The notes: generated by a model from the letters alone, not told the origin. Counted from the first letter of the stretch, positions 1 through 11,032 are shown. The stretch is 64,000 nucleotides of DNA from Artocarpus heterophyllus (GCA_025403435.1 CM046354.1:39731041-39795040), one strand, 5' to 3'. Numbers and translations: made by a program.

Positions 1-560
1 GTGATTCTTCATATAGTTGGCTGCATCCGCATACCTCTAGGCATAGCCGAGCATTTGGGAAAAGGTACTCAGCTGCTCAAAGGCGAGCAACTAGGTCAGG
101 TTCTTGTCTTAGAGACCCTCCATAAAGGCATGTTTCAGGGTCTCATCTTCGACATGTCTGACCTCTAGTGCAGCTCGGATGAAGCGGTTTATGCAGTCCT
201 TGACATTCCCATCTCCTTGTTTGACAGCATAGAGGTGGGTAACTTCTGTCCTCCTTGTCCTCATCGTCGAAAACACGAAGGAGAAGGCATTAGATGACTG
301 GCTAAAGGAAGTAATGCTGCTCGGCTCTAACTGCCTAAACCATTGCCGAGAAGGGCCGGTTAGTGTAAGTGAAAAAAGCTTTGCACATGGCCGCGTTACC
401 GACATTTTGAAGAAGCATATGACCCCGGTAGAGCTCCACATGCTCGTTTGCATCGGTCGTCCCATCATAAGCCTTGACCTGCAGGACCTTGAATTTCGGT
501 GGCATGGGGGCCCGTATGATGGTGTCGGTAAATGGTAGGTCTGGCATGCCACCTTCATCC
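1..560 (-). pseudogene. Ty3/gypsy retrotransposon gag remnant
   Basis: Minus-strand reading gives a plant Ty3/gypsy Gag. It opens with a PFTD..I..A..PPKFK stretch, followed by YDGT.D...H and a capsid-like section (QWFRQLEPSSITSF, VKQGDGNVKDCINRF). The first about 70 residues (547 to about 345) lie in one frame and the rest in another, so there is a frameshift near 345. An in-frame stop follows at 109-111. Gag-like sequence continues past it to the window edge with further stops (TFSQML..A). The copy is broken and truncated by the window. Gag would form the particle that packages element RNA; this copy cannot. No LTR is visible in the window for it. Confidence 0.75.
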
Positions 561-1429
561 AGCCCGAACCTGTTATTGCAAATCTGATCGATCTGCTGCT
601 AAAGTTCCCAGAGCTGACAACTGTTGGTATCCTCGAGCAGTTCTACCTTGTAAGGGGCTCCATCCTCAACCCTGTCGCCTTCTCCAGGTTGTCTGTCTTG
701 TTGCAAAGACAAGAAACTCCAAATCAAACAAATTACAAAAACCCAATCAAATCATCGACAAAAACAGCCACAACAACAATTGTTGGTTTTCTAAAATGAT
801 TTTAGAGAAATTATGCAAAAACGTGATAATATAAGAGTAATTGTAATATGTCTTCTATGTGCTATACAAGAGAATATAAAAATACATATTTTTAGTGTAT
901 TTGACATAAGCATGCAGTGCCATGGCTGTAGAAATTGAGACCGTAGCGTTGATATTACTACTAAAAAAAGGCTTTAACGGGGAAGTTTGGTATCTTCAAT
1001 TGTTCTACTAAGAATGCCATTAAATAAGAAAACAGGATTCATGATTTAACTATATTTACGTAAATATCTCATTGTGCAAAAATTATATATTTGGTTCCTT
1101 AAAAAAAAAAAAGTTATTAGGTATTTCGAAATCTGCAATGACACTAGTCCTATGTGCAGGGGAGAAATATGTACAATTTGCAAATAGGATCAAAGCAATT
1201 AATCGATTGAAGAGACTTGAGCTTCTAGTGATTGCGCAGAATTCAGCAACAAAGACTTCCTAGTACTGATAATAACATCAAAATTATCTTTGACAAATTT
1301 GAATATGATCAGATCTCCCTTTTATTGATTTTTGGCAGAATGTGACTATAAAAATAGAGAACGTAAAAGCTGGCATCCAAACTTAAAGTGATCTGACATA
1401 TGTGTTGAATAAAATTCTCTTCATAACCG
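561..1429. other. Intergenic, no supported gene
   Basis: The part up to about 715 may still be the 5' side of the adjoining gypsy remnant. The rest is AT-rich DNA with only short open frames that show no recognisable domain or codon pattern. Confidence 0.5.
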
Positions 1430-3400
1430 CTTTTATTTCTTTACTTTTTGTTTTTGTGCTACTTTTACATCTTCGTGTTTATTTTTGGGTTTTGTTAGCC
1501 TTTTGCTAGCTGAATTATCTCTCACCATGAACTTATTTGCATGTATTTTATTATCATTTTAACACATTTAAACTCTATAAAAGGAGTTATTCATGCACTT
1601 TAATGCACCTGTTTTTGTTGTGTTTTTGATAATTTTATTTAATTTTGTTTAATTTTATATATTTTATTTTTATTTTTTTTAATTTTATTTTATTTCAGTT
1701 TAATTTTATTTTGATTATTATTAGTATTATTATTAATCATTATTTAATTTTTCCCTCTAACTATTTATTTTTTCTTTTTTGTCCATGTAAAAATAGGTAA
1801 AGGGGCAAAAATGGCAAGTTAAATTAATTTGGGGACAAAAGGGTCAATAGGAATGTAAAGATTACATTCGTTTATAACAAACGCCATTCGCGCGAGTTAC
1901 AAAAAGAACCACCAAACCTCGCGTTTCAGGACGTCGTTGGATCTTGACTTCAGCCCATCGCGTACTCGTGAGCTCACGCCCCACCAGGGCACGTCACTAT
2001 CAGAAGAGCAGCAGTCGTTAGCCCACTCCAAGAGCGCCACGTGGCACACGATTCCATGCTCCGTGTTTGAGTTTGAACTCGTGAGCTCTACACTTTTCTT
2101 CATTGTCTTCTCGACACGTCGTCTAGCAAGGCCCTTGAGCCAATAGTGTTGTAACACGTGGTTTTAATGACCAGACCCTACATCAGAGGCGCTCTCTCCC
2201 TTGTTTCTGGCCTGGCGTGGATTTTAAGAGAGCTGAAGAAGAGATTCGGGCCTCGTTTTTGTGATGGCGCAGGCCCCACGAACCCCATTTCTTTGGGGAA
2301 GGAGTTGATTCCAAAAGGCAAAATGAAAAAAAAAAATAGTAATTTATTTTTAGTTTAGTTTATTTTTAGTTGTAGAATTTATATTTTTAGTTTTAGATTT
2401 AGATATTTTATTTTTCTTTTAAAAAAACAATTAAAGGGCATTTTGAAGCTACAAAGAGGAGGAAGAAAAAAATTAGGAAGACAAAATTTGGAGTCTATGA
2501 CCCCTCTATTTTAGTGATTTCTTTTTTATTTTTCTTTTCCAAGTTTTTGTATATTCTAAGAATGTTTGAATATTTCTATTGTTTATTTTTATTTTTTTTT
2601 CGTTTGTATTTATGGACTAGTTTTATGTTCTAGGGTTCCAATAGATCCTATTGAGGAATTTTGATTTACTTTTGCTCTTTTGGATTGATATTTAATTCTT
2701 GATAATTGTCTATTCTGTTGTGTTTTTAATACTCTTTTTGATTTGGCCAATTATTGATAGGGTGTTTAAGGAGTGTGATTAGAACCAACTTTGGTTAAAA
2801 ATACTATAATATATGAGAACTTTACATTATAGTAACTTTTTGCTTTTTACTGTAACTGTTAAGAGTTTTATAATATTTATAGGTTAAAACCAATTGGTTT
2901 TAATCGAAAACCAAATACCCGATGAGTGTTGATATTAGACTTGGATGAAATTGAAAAGTGGATTTTGGGTCTTAATCAATAATAAAGTGGCATGTGTAAT
3001 TTAGAATAGGACTACACCTTAGTGCATTATTACTCATTGAACTTATTGAATTGTGTTAGTCAATTCCTCACAGAAATATAGAAGTTCTAATTAACATAGA
3101 TATTCATTCGACTAACAATTTTATTATTTAAAATTAATCAATTGGAGAATAATTTTAATAAAAACTTAATTAGGCAAAACTAGATCTTTAAAGCTTTGTT
3201 TTTATTATTTTAGTTTTGTTTATTTAATTTTAATTTTGTTAGTTTTGTTTTATTTTCTTTTTAATCAATTATTGAAAATTTTAAAGCTAATCTAATTTTG
3301 GTAATTAATTAAAATTAAATTCAATCTCAGTGGAATCATATCCATACTCTAGTACACTTTATTACTTGTTCGATTTTGTGTATTTGTGGATTCCCGGTGA
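1430..3400. repeat. Old LTR-like remnant, probably Ty3/gypsy Tat/Athila type
   Basis: AT-rich ends surround a GC-richer core (about 1890-2290) that includes a CACGTGG-type box, a composition like the LTR at 57520-59629. The right part (about 3325-3385) ends with a GTGGAATC..ATCC..ACTCTAGTACAC..TTATTACTTGTTCGA pattern (written here in pieces), which is typical of the 3' end of plant Tat/Athila-like LTRs. Boundaries and target duplication were not found, so the limits are approximate. About 2785-2905 has a fold-back look (AACCAACTTTGGTT ... AACCAATTGGTT) and may be a small later insertion. Confidence 0.35.
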
Positions 3401-3688
3401 ATTATAAATGCTGGTAGTTCGGATAAGGTAGGAATTTTTAAGAAATGTCAGCTTACTTGAAAATGCCTTGGTTGTTTCTTGATGATATTTCATCATTTTA
3501 AGTTTTTTTTTAAAAGGCCTAAATAATCTTGGGAAGCAATATATCAAAATTTAAGATGGGCTGCAGAGCTAAATAAAATGGCCGTCACCAAATATATATA
3601 TATATATATAAATTGAACATATATATCCTATAATACATAACTACACATGTATTTATTTTTATGTAAGGAAAAATATTTCTATGGAAAT

Positions 3689-4033
3689 CTAACTGAAAAT
3701 GCTCTGATTGTTCCCAAATGCCTGCAAATGGAGAAACGGTGAGTGCTCCATCTCGGACGAGCCTATGGCATAGTCTCGATTGAAATTGCCTTCAACTCCA
3801 CTCTTCATCGGATGAACATCGGCAGTGCAGTTGCCGACGCCATTAATGATCTCCATAAAACGCTCTGCGTCGGAGTTTATTCCTGTGAGCTCCTGGACAA
3901 GAGCTCTGAACTCCGACGCGCTCGTTTTCACCTTCATTGGGCTCGATATGTAGACGACTTTTACTCCCTTATTTTTTCTATTTCTCTTAAACTGCTGCTG
4001 AGTTTTCATCGGATTAACGCCCAATACATCCAT
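3689..4033 (-). CDS. SIB1-like: VQ-motif protein, sigma-factor-binding (SIB1)-like
   Basis: A 114-aa intronless ORF. The VQ signature FxxxVQxLTG is exact at residues 42-51 (FRALVQELTG). It is preceded by a basic stretch and KVVYISSPMKVKTSAS (residues 25-40), the block that marks the SIB1/SIB2 subgroup. VQ proteins are small plant regulators that bind WRKY factors through the VQ core; SIB1/SIB2 also bind plastid sigma factor SIG1 and act in defence. I chose the ATG at 4031-4033 because the frame open further upstream (to 4183) runs through a TA microsatellite and encodes a meaningless Tyr-Ile run. The length is within the family range. The Asn/Ser-rich C-terminus (residues 60-114) is less conserved. 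No stop or frameshift is present, so this is the best candidate for a functional host gene here. Which VQ paralogue it is remains uncertain. Confidence 0.85.
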   Translation of the reverse strand: MDVLGVNPMKTQQQFKRNRKNKGVKVVYISSPMKVKTSASEFRALVQELTGINSDAERFMEIINGVGNCTADVHPMKSGVEGNFNRDYAIGSSEMEHSPFLHLQAFGNNQSIFS

Positions 4034-4099
4034 TGACACGTAAACTTTGAAAACAAGTAAGTAATTAAAAGTACAAATCTTTTTTGCGGAACTGTCTTG

Positions 4100-4109
4100 A
4101 TATATATGC

Positions 4110-4134
<25 letters not shown>
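4100..4134. repeat. (TA)n microsatellite upstream of VQ gene
   Basis: A TA-dinucleotide run about 70 bp upstream of the chosen VQ start codon (on the minus strand), in the presumed 5' UTR or core promoter. It may affect promoter length polymorphism; that is inference. Confidence 0.7.
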
Positions 4135-4141
<7 letters not shown>

Positions 4142-4825
4142 GAAGGGTACGGAAACCAAAATGTTTTTTTGGTCCAAAAACAAGAGATTTCTACGAAGGT
4201 GAGGCGTTAAGTAGAAAAGGAGAAAAAATGGGCTTTTTTAAAGTTGATGTGTAAAACGGAAGGCAACTAGAAACTATGGATTCCAAGAAGATTCTGTGGA
4301 AATGCTTGGATGACCCGTAACCGTATAGATATGATGCGTCACCTTAAGTTTGGTTTTGTGAAGTTCACTGAATCTTGGTAATGTCATGATAAAGGGATAA
4401 GGAGAAAGCCCAAAAAAAATTAAAAATAAAAAAATAAAAAGTTTAAGATTTTTTTCACATTGGCGCAGCCTCCTATGACTTGGAAATTTTGGAGTCAACA
4501 ACATTGAGGTGGAGATCATTTATTGGAAATTTTTTCTCTCTCTCTTTTGTTTTTTGGGGCTGGGATGTTGAAATGGAGTTTTTTTGTGGTGGGCTTCCTT
4601 TGTCTCCGGAGTACATTTAGCAAATCAAAAGTCCAAAACAACGAAAATTTGCATCTTGTCTCTATCTCTCTCCATAGCCTTGGCCGCTATGTTTACATAA
4701 CCTCTTCCGTACTCCTTTGGCTCTCTGTTTTGCTTTTTCTTCACCTAACCTAACGATAGTTTTGGGAAATGGGTTTGAATTAAAAAATATATTTTTTTTA
4801 TAAAATTTAAATTGTTGTAATATAA

Positions 4826-5222
4826 GGGCATGTTTATTTATCAGGAATTTAATATTAGAAAAGAGAATTAAATTTTAGATTTTAAATTTTGTTGTTCATT
4901 TTTGTATTTAAAAATTAAATAAGGTGAGTCCCACCTATAAATAAGGAATTAAGTTCCTTAATACACAGGAACTTATTTTCCACTTCTCACCTACGAAATT
5001 TAATTCCTTTCCTTAAAAATTAAGAATCAACAAACTTATTTTTTCAAATATACTCTTACTTTAAGTTAGTTATTTACTTTCTCATAAGGGTGATTTTATA
5101 ACTACACTTATTTTTTTCCAATTCCTTTACTTTTTTTTTTTTTTTGACAAAGTAAACCAAATAATAAGAATTGAATTCCCCATGTAACTTAATTCCCTAA
5201 TAGATTAGTAAACACTTTAATG
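4826..5222. mobile_element. MITE-like element (hAT-like ends)
   Basis: A roughly 400-bp non-coding AT-rich segment. It starts GGGCATGTTTATTTATC and ends GATTAGTAAACACTTTAAT, so the ends are imperfectly inverted (GTGTTTACTAATC on the complement). The interior repeats AATTCC/GGAATT on both arms. Similar NGTGTTTA.T-ended non-autonomous elements are common in plant intergenic DNA. The target duplication is not clear. Confidence 0.45.
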
Positions 5223-5493
5223 AAATTTTGGTGACAACAATAATAAGTAAGTACACTTATCTTTCCTTTATACTTTTTCCTAGGGTCCTCAAAAACTACA
5301 GCCATTTTTTAGATAACTGACATAAAAATAATGAACACATTTCCACTAAGTCGGTACACATTAGCAAACATATTCTATACCAAATTCTTTCATCAGTTAT
5401 TAAAATAAAGGGAAAAAAACAATGCAAAAAGGTTTTGAAACAACTTTAAAGAGAAAAATGTCTGGAACTATATAGAAAAATTATACACAATAC

Positions 5494-5650
5494 CGTTAGG
5501 ATAGATGCTCTTAAAGTATATGATGTTTTGTAAATAACATATTTATAAGTAAATAAAGTGAATTTATTCATCATATTTATATGTATGTATTTTGAATACT
5601 TTATGAATATTATTAAAGTTTCATAATTATCTATGTGACCTTAATAGTGT
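5494..5650 (+). repeat. Left part of an old copia-type solo LTR, split by the 5651-13817 element
   Basis: The sequence begins CGTTAGGATAGATGC, close to the TGTTAG...ATG start of the LTR at 50672. It is AT-rich with TATAAGTAAATAAAG similar to the early part of that LTR. It stops at the AGTGT target site (5646-5650) and resumes at 13818. The two pieces total about 1.92 kb, near the 1.98-1.99 kb of the LTRs at 50672 and 60418. Confidence 0.5.
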
Positions 5651-7615
5651 TGTGACACCCGTTATTCTCCTAACGGGTATTGAGGTAATTAAATTAATTT
5701 TTAATGTATAAAAAAATTGCTTCATTTAAATTTATTTTATAATATTTATTTTTATCTATTTTTAAATTTTCTAAAATTCTCCTATATTTATTTAGTATGA
5801 TTACTAAAAAGCCTTAGAACTTCTAATAAATCTCAAAAATGTCATATTGGCATTATGTGTGTTAAAGTCTTTAGATGAGACATAAGGATATCTTTTCCAA
5901 CTACTCTTGACCCTCATTTTCTTTATTTCCTCCGTGACATGCTTCAACATGTCTCCTCTATAATTGTTTCTATCACTTCTCTTCAAAGACTTCATCTTTT
6001 CTTCCTTTCTCTTCCACGGTTCCCACACTCTTCTTCTCATTTCTTTGCTGAAGCAAAATACTTAGAGAACTTCTTCAAGGCAGCCATAAAAATCAGCCAC
6101 CATCACCTCCATTTGAGCAAGAATTTCAGTCATACCGAACTAAAGGAACCTGTTTTGAAGCCATTTCAAGCTTCCAACTAACCATAATCCGAGGTTAGAA
6201 TCTTATGAACAAATTTAGTCTTTCATTTATAAATTTTCTTTTATACTAAAGGATTATTCAAATTTGCGTTCTTAAACCTAAGTATATGTTTGTTGCTATT
6301 TTGGAGCATATGTATGAAGTCTAAGTGTATATGCCCTAGACAGAAAATTTATATTGTTAAACTTTGTAATACCTCTATGGGCAGTGGTTATTTCTTGAAA
6401 TTCTAAGATTAAATTAAAATGAATTTTATGAATGTAGTTATATGTTGTGCTTTAGTTTTAATTGTCCTTATGCACGCCTTAGGATCAAGGGAGTATGGAG
6501 CTAACGTTAACTGATTCCAGGATTAAAAGATTGTTGATAAGCTTGAAAGGTAGGGATTCTATTACTCATCTTTTGTGAGGTTTTTATAGAATTAAAATTG
6601 ATTGTTTTGCCGCAATATATATATATCTATGTTGAACTGATATTATATGTGTATCACATATGAAACTATGACATGGACTCGTCTTGTATTGTACGGCGAG
6701 GAACATAATGAATTGACACATGTTATAAATTGAGAAGCATGGTTAGGAAAATTAACTCTATTAATAATGATTTAATATAGAGAAATTGTGAGACATGAAA
6801 AGGGCGACGGTTACGTCCTTGGGCACGAATACCCTAAAAGGAAAAATAGGGGGAAGGTGATGACGCTTCCTTGGGTTGAAAGTCCCAGAACACACTGTAC
6901 AGGAATCGATTTGGTGAGGACTCGGGGCTTGATGTCCCCTCACCGGAACACCCTTGGAATGTTTATAGGGTGATCAAGTGCGCCCATTTGGGTTTCGATG
7001 AGTTGAGTGATACTCAATTTAGCATGGATACCTAGGAACAATGATGATTGGTAATATTTGTATAAATGTGTAATTATGACACTTGGTAATGATTAACTAC
7101 GGTATCCATAAGATATGATCATAATAAACCTCATAATCTGAAATATGATGTGACTTACTAACCATGCAGATTTTAATGTGGTAATGATAGAGGTGAGTAA
7201 TGGCTTTCTCTACTGAGCATAGTGTTGCTCATACCCTTATATTTATATCTTTTCAGGACTCACTAAGTGTAAGGTGGCTACGAGAAATATAGTTGAGGAA
7301 GTGATGTAGCTATATTACATTGGGACTGCTTCAATTGTTGAGAATGTTCTTCATGATAATGTAAGCATCAATTGTTACTTTCTGTGACTGTATTACAATG
7401 TGTTGAGGGTTAAAATGATGATGACAACAGTTTATATTATTAAATTTAAGGTGCTACATTTAAAACTGTGGTTTATTTATCGTTTATATTTTTATTTTTA
7501 AGTTGAGAGTTTTCATTTAAGTCCCGGGCAAATTTTATTTTTAAGATTTTACTTTTATTATTTATTTTTATTTTATCTCATTAAAAACTGTTAACCCCCA
7601 CATAGGGGCGTTACA
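5651..7615 (+). repeat. 5' LTR of the LOG-carrying retrotransposon
   Basis: 1965 bp, TG...CA ends, no indel against 11853-13817. It carries the CCCGTTATTCTCCTAACGGG inverted repeat near the left end (about 5658-5677). The LTR should supply the promoter and polyadenylation signals. Short open frames in it are repeated identically in both LTRs and look non-coding. Confidence 0.92.
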
Positions 7616-7622
7616 GAATTTT

Positions 7623-7635
7623 TGGTATCAGAGCC
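7623..7635 (+). other. Primer binding site, initiator Met tRNA
   Basis: TGGTATCAGAGCC lies 7 nt after the LTR end, complementary to the 3' end of plant initiator methionine tRNA. The match continues loosely in the following AGGTTCGG. This fixes the + orientation. Confidence 0.85.
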
Positions 7636-8744
7636 TAGGTTCGGTTAACCTAGGGAGTGTAGCACCACTTTAAAAAAATATATATTTTTGAGATGGTTTT
7701 GAAGCTGAATTTTTATTGTCATCATCAAAATGAACCTTCACATTGATTTATACAGTCTAGAAGGATGTAACATGGAAAGGCCATAGAATGAAAATACTAA
7801 TGGTTATATGAGTACAATAATTACATAGAAGGAAAGTATTAATAGTTATAAGGGAATGATAATTATATGGAATGAGTTTATAAGTAGATTGCTTATGAGA
7901 GATTCGTATAATATTTGGATCTATAAGCATATTTAATTCGTATAAACGATGAGAAATTCATATAGATACGAGGATTTAATAGCCTTTTGTCTCGTGAAAA
8001 ACAATAAGAAATATAAGGCTTGATTTATTGATTTTAAAGTTTGGCATAGATATGCCAAATTTTTCGTAATTGATTCAAACCTAAGTAATGATTATGTGTG
8101 GATTCGATGGAGCACATAAGTGTCAATGTCTTTTCTTAAAAGTTCTATATATTTGAGGAATATGATATAAGTTGGGAATCATGGTATTGAATCTTGAGAG
8201 AGATAAATGTTAGACTTTTGGTCTGTTGAGACTGTGTAAAGTCTAGAATGCATGAATCTCAAAATTGGAATATTTTGTTACGTACATTGTATTTAAGTGT
8301 ATCAGTGAATCTTTTGGTTACCTAAGGTTTTGTTAAGTAGAATTGTGGAGATTGTAGATGTTCCTAAGTAGTAACATCTAGTGTCTTTGTTCGTTGATAT
8401 GGTCTACGTTGAAAGACGTAAATCGTATTGATTTCAAGGTTAGTCGCATTCTAAACCCTTGGTAGTAATGATGATGAATCCATTGATAGATGTTGAGTAT
8501 TATCAATAACATATGGGTGTATGTATTGTTCAATAAGGTTTTGATTAAAACAAAATTATTTGAGTTGCTGGAAGATTGTGTTGTTATGAAATGATTTTAA
8601 ATATCATTCAGGAAGATCCTTGTTGTCGTTAAATTAGATTTGTTGTTCATAGTTAACTTATCTATAGTGGACTTTGAATTGGGTTTAAGATTTATACAAA
8701 TTGGTTTTCAATTTTATGTTTGTTATTTAACTCGTTCTAAATGT

Positions 8745-9081
8745 GTTAAGGCCCGAAACAACCTGACCATTTTCAACTTAGAACATTTGGGCCTAGTTCA
8801 AATCTTAAATCAGTTTGATTCACACTGTCTCTCCCACGTGGTCTCTATACGTGTCATATACAGTGGTTTAATTAATGTTTACAAATACGTTTACTGTGCA
8901 TAGGAGCTTATTTCTCCGAGTTCACTTTTTCTCTCTTAATTTGTTATTTTCTCTCTAAATCGCAAATCCTCTTCTTTTTCATTAAAAATTCTTCTTTTTC
9001 TCTAAAAGAAGAAGGAATTCTAGGATTCTGCAATTTACTATCTTAATTTTTCCTTTCTATTTACTCTTCTTTCATCTCATC
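8745..9081 (+). promoter_or_regulatory. Possible internal promoter and leader of the 9082 ORF
   Basis: About 245 bp upstream of the ORF there is a G-box CACGTG (8835-8840) with two GGCCC/GGGCC motifs before it. A CT-rich, TCTCTC-containing leader (about 8925-9075) follows, as in plant 5' UTRs. This could be a captured host or viral-gene leader giving LTR-independent expression. No start site can be assigned from sequence alone. Confidence 0.3.
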
Positions 9082-9603
9082 ATGGACCCAAAGTACCAAC
9101 ACCTAAGAAAGTATTTCCCATCACTCTCCCAAAAGATTCTCAGAAAGAAATACAAGGCTAGAATTACTCGGTTGTGGATTCTTATGCATTTTGGTATCCC
9201 TTGTGATGTGAGAATGTTAATAGAGGGGAAAATCCGTCCGAGTGACTTTAGTCAAGATGTCGGTTTACCAGGAACGGGTACCAGTCGTAGTGCAATGAAA
9301 AGAAGAGCTCGTGCCATCGTGGTCACTTGTAACAAATGTGGAAGACAAAATTGTAACGGTAAATGTACTTCACCTGGTTATATGTCTACGAATAGAGAGG
9401 ATAAAATAAGGTTTTGTAGGGATGGACTTTCAAAGGAGAACTTGGATAGCATCCATCCTCCTCTCCACGGTCACCCTAGTGGATATGTTCAAGGAGCTAT
9501 TTTTAAACTCTGGCCTAAATTTTATACAGAAAGACAACGCCTCAGGAATATGGTATTTCTAGATCCTGTTTGTCAAGCCATAAGAAAACTGGATGGGGAA
9601 TAA
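9082..9603 (+). CDS. Cys-rich basic protein, resembles flexivirus nucleic-acid-binding protein family; cargo of retrotransposon
   Basis: A 173-aa ORF with ATG at 9082 and no interruption. The N-terminus is basic (about residues 8-30). A segment around residues 38-48 has a G-I-P-x-D-V pattern. Next comes G-x-G-x-S-x-x-A-x-x-R-R-A (residues 64-77) and then C83-X2-C86-X4-C91-X3-C95, a zinc-finger-like cluster, followed by PG at 98-99. This order (helical stretch, GxGxS, KRRA, Cys cluster, PG) recalls the Cys-rich nucleic-acid-binding / silencing-suppressor proteins of carlaviruses and related Betaflexiviridae. The Cys spacing is shorter than I expect there and there is an extra C-terminal about 75 residues. 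It is not a canonical retroviral CX2CX4HX4C knuckle. The family call is from pattern memory and needs a profile search; it could also be an unrelated zinc protein or a diverged Gag-like protein. It lies about 640 bp upstream of the LOG gene on the same strand. Confidence 0.55.
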   Translation: MDPKYQHLRKYFPSLSQKILRKKYKARITRLWILMHFGIPCDVRMLIEGKIRPSDFSQDVGLPGTGTSRSAMKRRARAIVVTCNKCGRQNCNGKCTSPGYMSTNREDKIRFCRDGLSKENLDSIHPPLHGHPSGYVQGAIFKLWPKFYTERQRLRNMVFLDPVCQAIRKLDGE

Positions 9604-10246
9604 GTTATCGCTCTATAAAGGTTATTTAGTCTTTACTTATTTGAAGCAGTTTTAGCTGATGTTCAACAGTTTGTGTTTTTCTTTTACTCAGAATATTTGC
9701 TTTTGTGTTTGAAATAATTGTGATTATTAGATTGATACAGTAAGTGTTAATATCTTATTTAATTTATGATTTTCTTAAATATATATATAATAAAATATAT
9801 TATCTTATCAGACACGTTACATACGGTACAGTAATATGTTTGAATTTTGAAAAGCTTATCCAGATATTTCAAGATTTGTGTCTCAAATTTCAAAAGTTCT
9901 ACAGTATTTGTCGTTTATATTAAATTTCTAGACTTGGTGTATATTTGTCAAAAAGTCTACAGTTGTGTCATGAGGGTCTTCTGTCGAATTGTTCTCAATT
10001 GTCAAAAGTTATACAATTAGAGTCTAATCTTTTTCAAAAAGTGAATCAGATTTTCTGTAAACTATCAATCACCTTATCTTACTTTCTTATCCGCACAAGA
10101 TTTTGTTTAAATCTTTGGATTACCTTTTCATTACCTACTCGTCTATCTCTTTAGCCCTTTTTGTATATTTCTCATCTTTAAAATCTCATGTAGAACCCGA
10201 AGTCTAAGTGGAGCAGACATTAAGCAACCACTTCTATAAACCAAAT

Positions 10247-10897
10247 ATGTCTACCTCCCAGTCCACGAAGAAAATAAAGAATGTCTGTGTCTTTTGTGGT
10301 TCCAGCTTTGGAAAAGATAAAGCTTATTTAGAAGCTGCAAATCACTTAGGGCAAGTCCTAGCATGCAAGAAGATTAACATAATCTATGGGGGTGGTAGTA
10401 TAAAAATGATGGTAAATATGGCACTAGCAGCTAGGTCTAGCGACGCTACTGATGTAAAAATTTGGCCTCATATTCCAGTTGAAGGAAACCTTTGTAAGGA
10501 AGCCATAGGTAAGGGAGAAGGAGTCAGGAGTATCCCTAAAAATTTTAAAGACATAATCTATAATTCCGATGCTTTTATAGCATTACCTGGTGGTCTAGGT
10601 ACTCTTGAGGAAATATTTATAGTTGCTTGTGGGCAATTGTTGGGCTTTTATTCCAAACCTTTGGGTCTGCTGAACGTAAAGGGTTTTTATGACGGTCTTT
10701 TGAAATTTCTAGATTACGCTGTGGAAGAAAACATCACTACAGAATCGGAGAGACAAATCTTTGTCACTGCTTCAACAGCTGAGGAATTGATAGATAAAAT
10801 GCAAATCATACATCCAGAATCCGACACTGCAACATCCAAGCTTGAATGGGAAAGGGAAAGCCGGGAGCGGCCAATTGATTTGAATCTCCATCTGTAA
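10247..10897 (+). CDS. LOG-like: LOG-like cytokinin riboside 5'-monophosphate phosphoribohydrolase, retrotransposon cargo
   Basis: A 216-aa intact ORF of usual LOG length; the frame also opens upstream with a GTG at 10208, but the first ATG is 10247. LOG enzymes release active cytokinin bases from nucleotide precursors in the cytosol. Visible family blocks: VCVFCGSS (13-20), YGGGSIKMM (47-55), SDAFIALPGGLGTLEE (107-122) containing the diagnostic PGGxGTxxE, KPLGLLNVKGFY (137-148), and a C-terminal KLEWE as in plant LOGs. Between residues 70 and 100 it departs from the family: the IGVIPK..M and QRKAxM blocks are not recognisable, and the conserved Arg of QRK aligns with Asn99. Activity is therefore doubtful. 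Plant LOG genes normally have several introns; this copy has none, which points to capture from a processed mRNA. It sits between two nearly identical LTRs. Confidence 0.88.
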   Translation: MSTSQSTKKIKNVCVFCGSSFGKDKAYLEAANHLGQVLACKKINIIYGGGSIKMMVNMALAARSSDATDVKIWPHIPVEGNLCKEAIGKGEGVRSIPKNFKDIIYNSDAFIALPGGLGTLEEIFIVACGQLLGFYSKPLGLLNVKGFYDGLLKFLDYAVEENITTESERQIFVTASTAEELIDKMQIIHPESDTATSKLEWERESRERPIDLNLHL

Positions 10898-11032
10898 TCT
10901 TTTTGTTTTATCTTTGGCATGTAGGCATGTGTGTCCGTATTTCGTGTGTTACGAATAACCGTTTACCTTGTATTCTGTGTTTCTTGTGGTACGTCGTTGT
11001 TCAATCTCTTAGATTCATTGAGCCTAATGCCG

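Noticed and set aside
2785..2905. Fold-back with AACCAA..TTGGTT ends as a separate MITE
   Set aside because: Arms are too short and imperfect, and no target duplication was found; kept only as a note in the LTR remnant.
3743..4036. Plus-strand ORF of 97 codons
   Set aside because: Antisense shadow of the VQ gene.
4034..4183. Upstream in-frame extension of the VQ ORF
   Set aside because: It translates a TA microsatellite into a Tyr/Ile run with no family similarity.
5804..6973. Several short ORFs repeated exactly at 12006-13175
   Set aside because: They lie inside the paired LTRs; their identity reflects LTR identity, and no domain is present.
10208..10246. GTG-initiated N-terminal extension of the LOG ORF
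   Set aside because: Plant nuclear genes start at ATG; LOG homology begins after the ATG at 10247.
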